Part shown: positions 32,765 through 45,000 of the stretch, piece by piece
Numbering within the stretch: the first letter of the stretch is position 1
Layout of the letters: every line of letters starts with the position of its first letter
Source of the DNA: Liriodendron chinense
Lineage: Eukaryota; Streptophyta; Magnoliopsida; Magnoliales; Magnoliaceae
Reading direction: 5' to 3'
DNA length: 64,000 bases
Assembly (NCBI GenBank): GCA_003013855.2
Contig: ML058508.1
Coordinates: 1,663,001 to 1,727,000, forward strand
The notes under the pieces: model-generated
What the model was told of the DNA's origin: nothing
What the model saw: only the letters and a program-made list of their open reading frames with translations
The model's database searches: none
Translations under genes and position numbers: made by a program

Positions 32765-35700
32765 GTCTATTATTTGGACCGTGAGGATTGTAGAACTGAT
32801 GTGGATTTTGTACGGGTGAACATCCACAGCCGGACCCATCGGACACATGGACTTGATAGAAATGGCCTCTGGATTACTATTTAAGGTAGGTCTCATCTTT
32901 GTTACAAGAGTTTGCCAGATAAGTCTATGATCGTCTAACATTATTTGGACCGTTGCTTTGCACTAGCAGATGCGTCATCTTGAAAACCATTTTTCATATC
33001 ACCGTACGCAATGGTTGTCATCCAATTATCGGTTGCACCATACCAAAGCCAGTGCGTATTGAGTAAACTCTTTGGGCCCGCCGAGATTTATGTATTTTAT
33101 CCACACCGTCCATCTATTTTATCAGAAAATTTTAAAGGTTGACCCTAAAAATTAAGCATATCCAACGCTCAAGTGAACCATACCACATGAAACAGTGTGT
33201 ATTGAACATCTACCCTTGAAATTTTTTAAGGGGCCACAGAAGTTTTGGATCGAATTGATATTTGTTTTTTCCCTTTAGTTATGTTTGTGTGATCTTATGA
33301 ACCGGCTGGATGAAGGTTTCAAGGGTGGGAATCATTATTCCCACTGTTTCCTGTGGTGTGCTGCATATGCTTAATGTGTTGGATTTTATACAGGTTCCAC
33401 AAGTCTCTAGTTTCATTACTTTTTAAAGAACTTTTTTTTTTTTTAATGAAGTCAATTTTGTAATTTCATCTCTCATAAAGCAATTCCATCAACTGTAGTA
33501 ATTTCCCCACACATGTTTTCCCCACAGGGGCCCACTTGAGTTCTAGATTTGGGTAAGTCTTGGGCTCATGTCTTAATATGATCTGAAAAACAGATGGAAG
33601 GGGTGGATTCCTCACAAACACTAGGGTGGTCCCACCTAGTACTAAGATGTGGCCATGGTAGTAGCCCCTTCTTTTTTAACTTTTGTTTTAGCCCGAACCA
33701 AGAAAAAGTAAAAGAGAAAACGTTTTTCTCATGCTTGAATGGTTGAGCATTTAGGTAATAAAAATGACTTTGGAGTATGGGTAGCCCTCTATAGCATCCA
33801 AATTAGTGCTCCCACATAGGACGTGTAATTGAAGTTCCACCATTGAAAAATCACTCTTGTTGAACAACCATGTGTATTTACATCAGAAGTCTATTAATTG
33901 GACGGTGAGGATTGTATGACTGATGTGGATTTTGTACAGGTGAATATCGACAAGCTGTACCCATGGGATGTATGGACCCGTTGGAGATGGCCTCTAGACT
34001 ATAATTTTGGGTAGTCCTCATCTTTGTTACAAGAGTTTTCCAGATTAGTCCTTGTTTATCTAACTTCAATTGCACCATTGTTTTGCATTAGCTATTGTGC
34101 CATCATGAATACCATTTTTCATATTACCGTACACTATGGTTGTGATCCAATTAACAGGTGTACCATGTGGAAGCGGAGTGCGACCGAGTAACTCAATATG
34201 CTAAGTGTACTAAGTAAACTCTCTGGGGCCACCGAGATTTATGTATTTTACCCACTCCATCTATTTTACCAGAAAATTTTAAAGCTTGACCCAAAAAATT
34301 AAGCATATCCAACACTCAAGTGAACCATACCATAGTATGAATTGAACATCTACAGTTGAACGAAAAATTCAAGGGAGCCACAGAAGTTTTGGATCAACAG
34401 GTTGGATGACAAATAAACATCACTGTGGGCCCTAGGAAGGTTTCAAAGATGGAAATCATTATTTCCACTGTTTCTTGTGGTGTGGTGCATATGCTTAATG
34501 TGTTGGATTTTATACAAATACTAAGTGGGCTCACAAGTCTCAAGTTTCACTACTTTTTAAAGGAACAAAAAACAAAATGAAGGCAATTTTGTAATTTCAT
34601 CTCTGATAAAGCAACTGCACCGTGGAAGCATTATTTGGTAAAATACAGATTGCATTATTCTCACTTTTTCCTCTAGTGTGGTGCCTAAGCTTAATGTGTT
34701 GGATTTTATACAAATATAAGTGGGCCCTCGAGTCTCAAGTTTCCCTACTTTTAAAGAAAAAGAATTTAAATGAAGGCAATTTTGTAATTTCATCCCTCAT
34801 AAAGCAACTCCACCAATGGTAGGAATTTACCTACACATGTTTTTCCTAACAGATGGTCCACTTGAGTTTTAAATTTGGGTAAGTCTTGGGCTCATGTCCT
34901 ATATGATCTGAAAAAATAGATGAAATGAGTGGATTTCTCACAAACATTAGGGTAGTCCATCTTAGCTTCCGGTTGCGGGGAGTTCCTGTGAAATTTTGCA
35001 AAAATCCACCACATTCCTTTGTTTCCATTACCATGGAGTAGGTGATTGGTGCCAGTAGCCCTGTATTAGGATGTGGCCGTGGTAGTAGCCCCTACTCTTT
35101 TAACTTTTGTTTTAGCCCAACCTGTGTATTTTTTCTCATGCTTGGATGGTTAAGCATTTAAGCAATAAAAATGACTTTTGAGTATGGGTAGCCCTCTGTA
35201 GCATCCAAATTAGTGCTCCCACTACATAGGATGTGTAATTGAAGTTCTACCATTGAAAAATCTCTCTTGCTGAACAACTACATATATTTACCTTAGAAAT
35301 CTATTATTTGGATGGTGAGGATTGCATGACTGATGTGGATTTTGCACGGGTGAACATCCACAGCCAGACCCATTGGATGTATAGACTCCAAGGAGATGGC
35401 CTCTGGACTACAATTTTGGGTAGTCCTCATCTTTGTTACAGGAGTTCGCCAGATTAGTCCTTGTTTATCTAACTTCATTTGGATCGTCATTTTCCATTAG
35501 CTAATGCGTCATGGTGAAAACCACTTTTCATACTACTGTACACAATTGCTGTGATCGAATTATTAGGTGCACCATATGGAAGTAGAGTGTGAGCTAAGTA
35601 ACTCAGTACGCCAAGTGTACTGAGTAAACTTTTTGGGGCCCACTGAAATTTATGTATTTTATCCACCCTGTCCATCTATTTTACCAGAAAATTTTAAAAC

Positions 35701-35930
35701 TTGACCCAAAAAATTAATTAAGCACATCCAACGCTCAAAGGAACCATATCACAGGAAACAGTGTCAATTGAACATCTACTGAGGCCATGGAAGTTTCAGA
35801 CCAAGTTGATATTTGTTTTTTTCCCTTCATCCATGTTTGTGTGATCTTATGAACATGTTGGATGACAAATAAACATCACAGTGGGCCCTAGGAAGGTTCA
35901 AATATCCATCAATCAGACTTTAATCTATCA
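32765..35930. repeat. Tandem array of 1.1-1.4 kb units
   Basis: Three unit starts share GTCTATTATTTGGACCGTGA and GACTGATGTGGATTTTG-type sequence: 32765, 33892 and 35298. Within each, the blocks follow the same order (CATCCACAGCC, CATCTTTGTTACAAGAG, GAGTAAACTCTTTGGGCCC, AATTAAGCATATCCAAC, CTTAATGTGTTGGATTTTAT, AGTCTTGGGCTCATGTC, AATAAAAATGACTTT). Unit 2 is longer because of an internal duplication of about 195 bp (about 34490-34810). Unit 3 breaks off at about 35900. A partial unit 0 lies before the copia insertion. No protein is encoded; the GGGCCC-containing part is related to the MITE-like element at 22975. Confidence 0.75.
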
Positions 35931-36229
35931 GAGTTTGGGGCCATGATCTTGACAGTTTTAATTTGCGCCACGTGCATGTGTGGATCATCATACCCTGCAT
36001 GTTGATGTTTCTCTCCTCCCAAAAACCAGCAAAGGAGAAAGAAATATTTTAATATTAATGCAGAAAAGAATTCTGGTCTGAACCCGATGCAAGGCACATT
36101 AACCTTTGGCCCGAACTGAGCGGCTTAAAATTCATCAAGCCCAAGCTCATCCGACATGGGCCAATTCATTAAGAAGGGAAAGCTCTACCTGGCCCACTTT
36201 GTGTGACTCAAGAAGGAAAGGAATTGCCA
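35931..36229. other. Non-coding stretch
   Basis: No feature recognised apart from TGGGCC/GGCCCA words. It separates the tandem array from a LINE-like remnant. Confidence 0.35.
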
Positions 36230-36620
36230 GAAGGATTGAGTATTTTTGGCTTAGTGTTCTCCAGCCCCTAGTCCTTCAAGGCGATTCCACTAATGTTTTA
36301 AGATTGGATTCATCAAATGGTTCTGAACCATGGATCAGTTGTGTTGAACCATGGATCAGTTGTGTCACAAGTGAGGCCAACAAATTGGCTGATTCTCAGA
36401 GTGGCAGGTTTTGTTTAGAGCTTCACTTCTAGTTGAAGACATCTTAGAATCTAGCTAGGCTGGCGGAGGCTTTCCTTCAATTTAGCAGGAACCATGATTT
36501 GTTTTCTAATTTAGTGACCTCCTTTTCCCATGTTTTGAGATGGTCAAATGAGATTGCCAACACTGTTGCTAAAGACAGCAACAAGGTAGTCGCTAGTTGT
36601 ATTTGTTGGACCCTTTTTCT
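36230..36620 (+). pseudogene. LINE-type RNase H (RVT_3-like) remnant
   Basis: Reads LQGDSTNVLRLDSSNGSEPW and, after frameshifts and stops, FSHVLRWSNEIANTVAKDSN. These resemble the second acidic block and the end block (HVxRxxNxxADxLAK) of the RNase H-like domain at the C-terminus of plant LINE proteins. There is a duplicated GAACCATGGATCAGTTGTGT (about 36325 and 36347). A T-rich tract near 36630 may be unrelated. Weak but consistent. Confidence 0.45.
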
Positions 36621-37121
36621 GCTCTTAGCTACTTCTTTTTTTTTTCTTTTTCTTTTTTATGATTAGCTATAAAATTAATGCGTACGATAACCCACTATAT
36701 TAGCAATTTAAGTCGCCAAGTTCCCATCAGTGAAAACAATAGGATCGACCGATGTATTTTTATGGTCCCACACTAAGCAGATGTGGGTCTTCTATTCTCA
36801 CCAATGGGAGCAAAGGAGATCAAGAGAGTTACCGATCTGTTGACCCATGAATCCTAAGAGAGGAACATTCGGTCATTATCACTCCCAAGCAATGGTTAGA
36901 GTATGACCAAGAACTAAATTCAAGGTATCATATGCATTGTCCAATTCTTGGCTAAAGCCAACTGGTAACTAAAGGTCCCTTTAGAAATGAAACCATTATG
37001 CAAAGCAACTGTTTTGGTTTATCATTTGTATCCTCTAGAAGTGTAGCCCCTGGTGTGACATCTTTCTAGTTTACACCTATTCATTTTTTACATGCATTTA
37101 ACTAGAAGTGCTTCTTTGGAG
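36621..37121. other. Non-coding stretch
   Basis: No coding sequence or known repeat recognised in these 500 bp. Confidence 0.4.
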
Positions 37122-37812
37122 TTAATGTAGAGGAGGTAGCTGAGCTCTACATGATGAAGATGGACCAAAGAAAGGACCCAAGGAAGACCCCCAAAGTAGT
37201 AGCCAAAGGAGCCAAGACTCGGCAAATTTAGAGTCTGACGACCAGTTGTCTAACCAGCCGTCCACTCTCAAGATCGGCGACGACCGGTCATCAGGTCGAA
37301 TATTCATGCAGGGACAGTCCAATGCTTTGGACTTTTCAGAGCCATTGACGACTGGTTGTGAGATCTGACGACCGGTCACGATCGGTCCTCGACAGGTCGA
37401 CTATTAACTAGAAAAACACCCAACTCGATGGACTGTTTTGGGCCATCAATGACCGGTCGTGGCCCCCTGCCAACCTGTCGTGCGATGTGCGAACAGTCCC
37501 GCGAACTTTCTAATTTGAACACAATTTTCTCCATTTTGGCTTGATTTTCTTTCCTAGTTTAATTAGGACTCCTTGGTTGTGTAAGTTAGGGTTAGAGAAC
37601 TTATTTAAACTTGATTTGATCCATTTTTTTACACTATTTATTAATTTTAATATAATTCTCTTTGAGTTTATACTTTGTTTACTCGTGTTCTTCGAGTGCC
37701 CCTTGAGAAATCAAGGAAGATCGATTGAGGATTCCTGATAGGTCTGTGGTTTCAGATCAATTATCCTGCGAGAGAGACGGTGTTCGATCTCATTCCGCCT
37801 ACGGCTCCGCCA
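37122..37812 (+). repeat. Chromovirus 5' LTR
   Basis: Ends TACGGCTCCGCCA, two bases before a primer site of the GGTATCAGAGC type and a gag start, so a 5' LTR. The start is put at TTAATGTAGAGGAGG, where chromovirus LTRs begin TGATG. R/U5 blocks (GTTAGGGTTAGAG, GATCGATTGAGGATTCC, TTTCAGATCA) parallel those at 10640-10860. The U3 holds GACCGGTC motifs at about 37264, 37370 and 37451. Confidence 0.68.
37240..37480 (+). promoter_or_regulatory. GACCGGTC motif cluster in chromovirus U3
   Basis: Three exact GACCGGTC and several near copies (GACCAGTTG, GACTGGTTG, GATCGGTC) in 240 bp. The same octamer marks the U3 of Athila-like LTRs C, H and I, which otherwise do not resemble this LTR. Confidence 0.65.
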
Positions 37813-37814
37813 AG

Positions 37815-37826
37815 TTGTTATCAGAG
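37815..37826 (+). other. Primer binding site, initiator-Met tRNA type (one mismatch)
   Basis: TTGTTATCAGAG follows the LTR end by two bases. The standard plant chromovirus and copia site is TGGTATCAGAGC, pairing with tRNA-iMet. Confidence 0.7.
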
Positions 37827-37828
37827 CG

Positions 37829-39119
37829 ATGAACAACCTCGGGAAGATGACATCTAGCAAAAATCGTGGCAAAAATCCCCTTGATGGTGATTAGCGGATG
37901 CAATACTTAGCGGAGAGGATGGAGAATCTCCAAAGATAGTTCGAGACGTCTATGTAAGGGCTGCAAGCGTCTCTCGATCAGATCATGGCGGCTTTAGCTC
38001 TGCGCCAAGCTCAAGGTGATGCACAACTGCTTGCGGTCGCCATCTGGAACAATCCAGTGTTCTGTCCGGCTTTTTTAGTCGTAAACCACCGACCGAACGT
38101 CGCAGATTCCGACAGCAGCGACGAAGATGTGGAGAATATCTTCGCACAACAGCAAGTGCGTGGTAATGATCACGGAGATCGTGTCAAGCATGGTTTTAGA
38201 GGTAAGGGTGAACTTCCTATTTTTAATGGGATGTTACGAATAGAAGAATTTTTTGATTAGTTAGCGGAAGTAGAGAACTTTGATTATATGGAAGCTCTGG
38301 AAGAGAATAAGGTAAAACTTGTGCCTTATAAGTTAAAGTTGGGTAGTTCTGCATGGTGGGGGCAATTACAGCTCTCTCAAACCCGACAGAACAAGTTTCC
38401 CATCCGGTTGTGGCCCCGAATGCGACAACTACTTCGACCGTGGTTTGTACCCCGTGATTACGAGAAGGTCCACTTCCGGCAATATCAGAATTACCGTTAG
38501 GGTAATTGGACCGTTGATGAGTATGCGGCCGAATTCAACCGACCATCCATCTATAATGATTTGTTAGAAATGGATGCTCAGAGGACTGTGAGGTTCGTTA
38601 GCGACCTAAGAATCAATATCCAGGATTGGGTACAGATGCAATCGGTCTAGACAATAGAAGACGTGCTTCATTACGCTACGCGTGTGGAAACTCAGCTTGC
38701 TAGAGTTCCAACATGTCCATATCCTTCGCCCCGTGCTTCTCCTACCGCTGCGATTTAGGAAGTACCTCATGTTAAAGGGAAGGAACCTATTGGCGGACTA
38801 GTTCAGCCTTCCCCAACAACCACACCCCGAGTCACGGGGAGCGGTCCATCTAGACCACAACACATTATGCCTTCCACAGTCAGTCTAAGCCCTATGCTCA
38901 CCGCAGGCCTAACCATTGTTAGCGATGTGGTCAGTCGGGCCACTTATCCAATGTGTGCCTGCAGCGCCCCGCGGTTAATTTAAGAATGAATGAAGGGGGT
39001 GGTGAAGAGGAGTACATCGAGGGTGAACCCAAAACGATAAGTACAAACAAGCCGGTGAAGGTGACGATGATTATACCAACTTGATAGATCAGGACCATGG
39101 CGAGTCCTTGGTAGTGAGG
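37829..39119 (+). pseudogene. Chromovirus gag, multiply interrupted
   Basis: ATG at 37829 opens MNNLGKMTSSKNRG. Later parts read RMQYLAERMENLQ, FRGKGELPIFNGML, VKLVPYKLKLGSSAWWGQLQ, RPWFVPRDYEKVHFRQYQN, VDEYAAEFNR, ATRVETQLARV and the CCHC zinc knuckle CGQSGHLSNVC near 38920-38960. This is the capsid and RNA-binding part of a gypsy element. At least seven stops occur, several in place of Gln or Trp (CAG/TGG to TAG). It is cut at 39119 by the Athila-like LTR H; no chromovirus pol follows. Confidence 0.85.
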
Positions 39120-40525
39120 TGTTCGCTCGCCTCAAGTGTAAGGCTGCGATGTAGTAATAATTCTCGGTAAGATCGAGGTCGATCCACAGGGAATTAGAAA
39201 ACCAATTTTAAATTATTCCAGTAACTTCAAATTCAATCAATTTAGAAGTTCAATTCATAAACTAACCTATAAGCAGTAAGGTTGTAAAATCTATAATCAA
39301 TGGAACTAAGGCTTTCAAGGATTCACTTGTAGCAATCCCATGTCAATCCAATCAATCCAAGCATAAAACACAACTAGATTTGAAGTCCTATCTCTCATCT
39401 AATCGGAAGATAAACCATTGAAACACAATAACCCCATTCAAGTCAGAAATTCAAGTTCTAGTTCTAATCAAGCACATAGCATTCAAACATATAGCCTTCG
39501 GAGTAACAGCCATGCCAATGGACTGTGGCTTGCTCAAGGGTTACTACAATTCGAATATAATCAAACAAACATGACAATCTCAGAGAATCGAAAGGAATCC
39601 ATGTCCGAAGTATATTAACTCTCATAAAACTTCTAAAAATATCAACTTTCATTCAAACTAGAACAATAAAAATCTGAACTTGAAGTTAAGGTACTTGAAT
39701 CAAACTGAATTAAACATGAATGAGACTACAAGCTTCACCTCTCAGCCCTAGCTGAGAGATTCTAACTGAGCATTGTCATACTACAACTAGAACTCAATGA
39801 AAAAGACATAAAAACTAGAAAAATTGAAATCGACGGAGTTGTGGACGCTCCACGGTGCTCTCCTTCACTTCCCATGACCTCCAATCTCTTCTAGGATGCC
39901 TTTAGACGAGGCCCTAGGTCCCCTTTTATAGAATAGTGCGGAAGATTCTAAATTGCGCAAGAAATCATGGAACTGCGCAGAAAAAATCAGAGCTTGTAGG
40001 ACAAGCTCTGTTACACAGACGACCGGTCTGAGCTCCTGGACGACCGGTCGTAAAATAGCAAAAACAGTCTAGTGACTTTTTGGAATTTCCTCCCCCTCTC
40101 TGTTGAGTGCTCGACCGGTCTGACGACCGGTCTGGGTGATGGTCAACCAGTCTGACGACCGGTCTAGCTTGGTCCAGTAATATGTACAGCAAAGGGGGGT
40201 CTCTGTTGAATTGCAGACCGATCGCACGACCAGTCCTGTGCCTTGGTCGACCGGTCGGACGACAGATCTTTAGTGTTGAGTGTTGCACTTCTTCCTTCAT
40301 TCTTTCTCTTTCTCCCTTGGCCTTGCTTCTTTCTTCCATCCTTTGGCACTTGGTTCTTTGATCTTCAATGTACCTACAGTGACCTTTTTAGCCTTAAATA
40401 AGTGAAATCTCCACCTCACTCCTACAATCACAAATCATGCATTAGATGAGTCTTTTAAGCATACAAACCATGCATATAATGTGATGTAATGGGTTAGCAA
40501 AGGTATAAATTAGAGGCTCCACACA
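39120..40525 (-). repeat. Athila-like LTR H, 3' LTR of the minus-strand element
   Basis: 1406 bp; on the minus strand TGTGTGGAGCCTCTAATTTA to GGCGAGCGAACA. A polypurine tract (six G on the minus strand, 40526-40531) precedes it, so it is the 3' LTR. It is nearly identical by eye to 52034-53029 over about 990 bp, the 5' LTR of the same element. TATA box TATAAAAGG on the minus strand at 39923-39930. It was inserted into a chromovirus gag. Confidence 0.87.
40010..40275 (-). promoter_or_regulatory. GACCGGTC motif cluster in U3 of LTR H
   Basis: Six exact GACCGGTC (about 40021, 40042, 40112, 40124, 40156, 40248) and near copies in 260 bp, starting about 90 bp upstream of the minus-strand TATA box. 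CpG-rich compared with the AT-rich LTR around it. Confidence 0.72.
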
Positions 40526-41671
40526 CCCCCCAACTAGCATTTTGCTAGTCCCGAGCAAAACATGCGTGAAGCAAGATCAAATCTCCAAAACTAACTCTCC
40601 TTCAAAAACTATGCTTCCATCCATTCCAAGACATACAAGTGTAAAAATCAGAAAAATTAGGTGATAGAAGTTGAAACCTTAAACTCTCAAAACATAATAA
40701 GTGTTCATATGAAATTCCTGCTGATTGATTGATCAATAGAAGAACTTAAACAAATTCAACCTAGTGTGCACAGTGAATGTTCATCTGATGAGTTTCTGGG
40801 ATTATCTTCTTCATAGATCAACTAAACTATGGATCTCAAGGTGTACAGATCAACAACAAGCTTATGAAAGGAATTTGCCTTAGCATCCTTCTGACGACTT
40901 TCACACTACGCCCCATTTCCGGCTTTGGTTACGGGTAGACCATCCCCCGGTTGGTAATAGGTGGCCCTTTTCAGAATTTTTCATCATATTCTCCATCATT
41001 TCCATGTTTTCATCCTTCCTTTCCTTTCCTTTTTTTTATATATTAGATAGGATTTTTAGAAATCCATATCTTTCGTTATTTTACCATGGACAAGGATGGA
41101 CAAAGTACCCTGGTTTGGTTCTTCAACACCTTAAATCAAAGTCTAGCTAATCCACAAATCACATAATCCTTTCAAACCAAGAGAATCGTGTAATGTGAAC
41201 TAGGTGTAAAAGTGTTCAAATATTCTATCAATTATATAAATAGAAGAATTCACATATAAAACCATTATATTAAAAGTAGTTCAAGACTTGCAACATCACT
41301 CACTTCGTATCTCCTTTTCTTATACTCGTATCATCCCGAATGCATAGAAACAAAATTTTCTAAAAGAGTTCTGAATTTTTAGAAAAATTAAAAATTTTCG
41401 ACATATAATGCTCGAAATGTCCACAAACTGCTAGATGAAGAATCTCATCTCACCCCCTAACCAAATCTTGCATTGTCCTCAATGTAAAAGATATGCAGTG
41501 AGCATGAACATGAGAGCAATGGGAAAATAAAAGAGAGTGAGAACGATAGTACCTGAGAGAGTCGATCATGGAAGTGTACATCTCCGACAACTAAACTACT
41601 AATGAAATAAACCTAAAACAGAAAATCAAACAAAACCAAATCCTACGCTATACCTCCGTCAGACTAGGAGA
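40526..41671 (-). other. 3' non-coding internal region of the minus-strand Athila-like element
   Basis: About 1.15 kb between the integrase stop at 41672 and the 3' LTR, without recognised coding sequence. The same region occurs on the plus strand at 13090-14452. Athila elements often carry a long region here, sometimes with an env-like ORF; none is visible. Confidence 0.6.
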
Positions 41672-42055
41672 TCAATCGTCCTGATACACAGGATCATCCA
41701 GAGTGATGGACATGTCCTCTGAATTAAATTTCTCAATGAATGGTTTAAGGCGTTGTTCGTTCAGTTTAAAACAGTTACCATTCGCCGCATTCTCGACCTC
41801 AACAGCCCCATGGGGAAAAACTTCTTTGACAATATATGGGCTAGTCTATCGAGATCGTAATTTTCTCGGAAAAAGATGAGGTCGAGAATTATACAAGAGC
41901 ACTTTTTGACCTTCATAAAAAGATTTCCTAAAGATGTGCTTGTCATGAAAGGCCTTCATCCTACTCTTGTAAATCCTCGAGTTCTCGTAAGCATCGTTCC
42001 GGATCTCGTCAAGCTCATTCATTTGGAGTTTGTGAAGCGAGCTAGCCTTGTCAAC
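41672..42055 (-). pseudogene. Integrase C-terminus of the minus-strand Athila-like element
   Basis: Minus strand reads [47 protein letters not shown], a TAG (41846-41848), SPYIVKEVFPHGAVEVENA, FKLNEQRLKPFI and a final TGA at 41672-41674. It is the continuation of the integrase that ends at 46614 with ALNFNVD. The two pieces were split by the solo LTR at 42056-46608. This domain binds DNA and, in related elements, influences target choice. Confidence 0.87.
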
Positions 42056-45000
42056 TGTAACACCCCGTACTTTTCTGTACTCGGGTGTTACCGTGAGAAT
42101 CCAAAGTATATGTGTATGTGTAATGCCCTTCCGTGACTCTTTTGTCAATGTGTGTGCGACTCCTGGTGTTTCGGACTGGCAGTGCGTAGTTCGCACCCAA
42201 ATGACTAAAGTCCTGAGATCCCAAACCTCTATCATATTGACCGCGCCGTCCTCGCGATCGCAACGGCAAAAACAGTGCGTCGATCTGATACCCGAGCGCA
42301 AAGATATGGACATTTAATCAAAACACCCAAAAAAATGTGGTTGTGCACACTCGTGTGGGGCCACCCAATGTGGGGCCCACTACACGGTCTCCCAAGCAAT
42401 CATTTTCCCTCCCTTGTAATTATTACACTTAATTATTACACAAAAAATAATAAATAAAAAAAATGAATAAATTAATAAAAAGTAAATAAATAATAAAAGA
42501 GAGAGTGGTGTAATGATGGGGTGCCATGATGACACCCCCATTCCTCTCCCATGCCCCCACGTCCTCTACCATCCCTTCGTTTAAAAAATAAAATAAATAA
42601 TAATAAAAAAAAGAAAGGAAAGATTATAAGAGAGATGTTTGGGAGGGTGAAACGTCCACCCTCTCTCCCCCTTCACTTCCTCCATCCTTCTACTCCATCC
42701 ATGCCTTCCACATTCATGTGAGGGTGCTTGTATGAAAGATCTGAGTGGGCCATCTTCGATCTCAGCCATTGATCAAGGAGATCAAGGTGAGTACACCCTC
42801 TTCACTCAACATTTTATATTTTTTTATGTTGAATTTGCTTAGATGATGATTGTGATGGTGATGATGAGGTGGGCCACCCCGATGTACATGCATGAAATCC
42901 TAACCCTACAAAAGGGGTTACACCTTTGGATGGAGGGATGATATAAAATCAGCTTGATCCAAACTATCTGTGGGACCCACTGATTATGGGCCCCACCATA
43001 ATGCTTAATAGCCATCCAAGCCGTCCAACCCTTTGGCCATACCATTTTGGGTTGGGGACCCAAGGATGGAACATATCTATGGACGGTCCAGATTGTGGCC
43101 CCAACAAAGGATATAGTCCAGGGGTGACGTCCTTCACTGTACAAAGAGGACGGCCCTTACCTCCCTTGGACCAAAAGATTGTGTGGCCCACTTTGGATCC
43201 CACCTTAATGTTTCTTAGAAATCCATGCCATCCATTTGTTTTCCTATGACATTTTAGGCCTTGGCCACAAAAATCAGCAGAATCCAAATTTCAGGTGGGC
43301 CGCACCATAGAAAATAGTGGTAGCAATGGTGCCTATTGTTGGAACCTTTCTAGGCCCACCATGATGGTTTTACAACATGAAAACTGACCATGCCAGGGCC
43401 TATTAGACCAACCATTAGCTGGCCTACACAGTGGATGGATTGCATTTCTCTAATGGACCCCACCCCCCTCTTTTATTTAAAAACAAACATAAATAAAAAA
43501 AAGAAGGAAAGAAAAGGCCGGGGAAGTTTGCTTCCAGCGTGCGTTAAAGACGGTCTTGGGCTTGAAAATGGCCCCACGTGTGGGAACCACTATGATATAT
43601 CCATGCTGTCCATCTGTCTCTCCATATCATTTTAGGCAAGGGGCCGAAAAATGAAGAAGATCCAGATCTCTAGTGGGTCGTGCCGGAAGAAACAATACAG
43701 ACCGTTGAAACCTTTCCAAGGCCCACTATCATGTTTCTATACAACAAAACCTACCTAAGTCAGGACTCGTTAGGCCCACATTAAGCTGGCAAATCTGATG
43801 GACGAATTGGATTTCCCATGTGGACACCACCATGTAGGGGAAAACAAGAAAAAACAGAAGAAAAGATAAAGAAAAGAAAAAAAAAGTTCACTGGACAGTC
43901 AGCGTCCAGAGGACGCTGCTGCCCAGCTACGTGAGGGCGGAAGCCCCTTTGAGCGGCCCCACTCGGGTTCCCCACCATGATGTATTGGTTTTATCCAAAC
44001 CGTTCATCTGCTTTGCCAGATCATTTTAGGACATGGGCCCAAGAATGAGGCATGTCCAAGTCTCAGGTGGGCCACACCACAGAAAACAGTGGGGATAGTG
44101 ATGTCCACCATTGAAACATTCATAGGGCCCAGCTTGTTGGGCCACCTTGATGTATATAGTTTATCTATGCAGGTTCACCTATTTTAGCACCTCATTTTAG
44201 GGTCAATAGCTCTGAATAATGTAGCCCAACTAGATGGGACCCACCTTTCATCTATGTTTCATGCACCCATTTCTATTTCAAAAGTCTACGTTGGATTTTA
44301 GTGTTTTAGGCCATGTTTGGGTGTCCTTGATGGGCCCCATGTGTGAGCAATGTAGAAACCACTATTTGGACCTTGAATACTGTATGTGTGGCTACAACAA
44401 TGACATTTTACCTGGGCTAAAGCGGACCCCACATGATCAGAAATTAAGTTCCAAAATGGGGTCGGGCAAAGTTGTGCAGGAATTTCTGTGCAGAAATTTC
44501 AAGTGCTCATGTTTGGCCCCGCACTAAAAAATATTTATACATATCCAGCAAGCCCTACCTTATGGGTTTTAGAGACCATGCATGGGTCTACCAGGGGGAC
44601 TTGACAACAAGCCAAAAGGAGATACCGTTTGATGGTGGGACGTGCCCAAAGTTGGGCCAAAATCATTTCTGCACTACCATTTCTGCACAACTCTAAGTAC
44701 CCATGTTTGGGCCTTTATTAGAAGTTGTACACACGCAAACAAAGGGATCCATCTTATTAGTTTTGAAGACCATACATTGGTCTATAAAGCTGTCATTTTA
44801 TTTCTCTAGAAGATGGCCCCTTGTGATCACAAATTGGACCCAAACTTAACCAAAAATCATTTATGCATATAAAGTCTGTTTAATTAAAAATCTACGTGGG
44901 GTCACATCTATGGAATCCACCACCTTTCTAAAGTATTAAATGGGTCATTTAAACCATAAAACTTGAATTTAGATTGTATAGGCCAACTCCTTAAAAATTT

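Noticed and set aside
40526..41671. env-like ORF in the Athila-like element
   Set aside because: The region between pol and the 3' LTR has no open frame longer than about 60 codons and no signal or membrane segment that I could see.
41846..42313. 155-codon minus-strand frame crossing the solo LTR boundary
   Set aside because: Only the part below 42056 is integrase; the N-terminal half is translated LTR sequence and the start is accidental.
42839..44696. Several open frames of 65-107 codons
   Set aside because: They lie inside the 4.55 kb solo LTR, match no protein family I recognise, and overlap on both strands.
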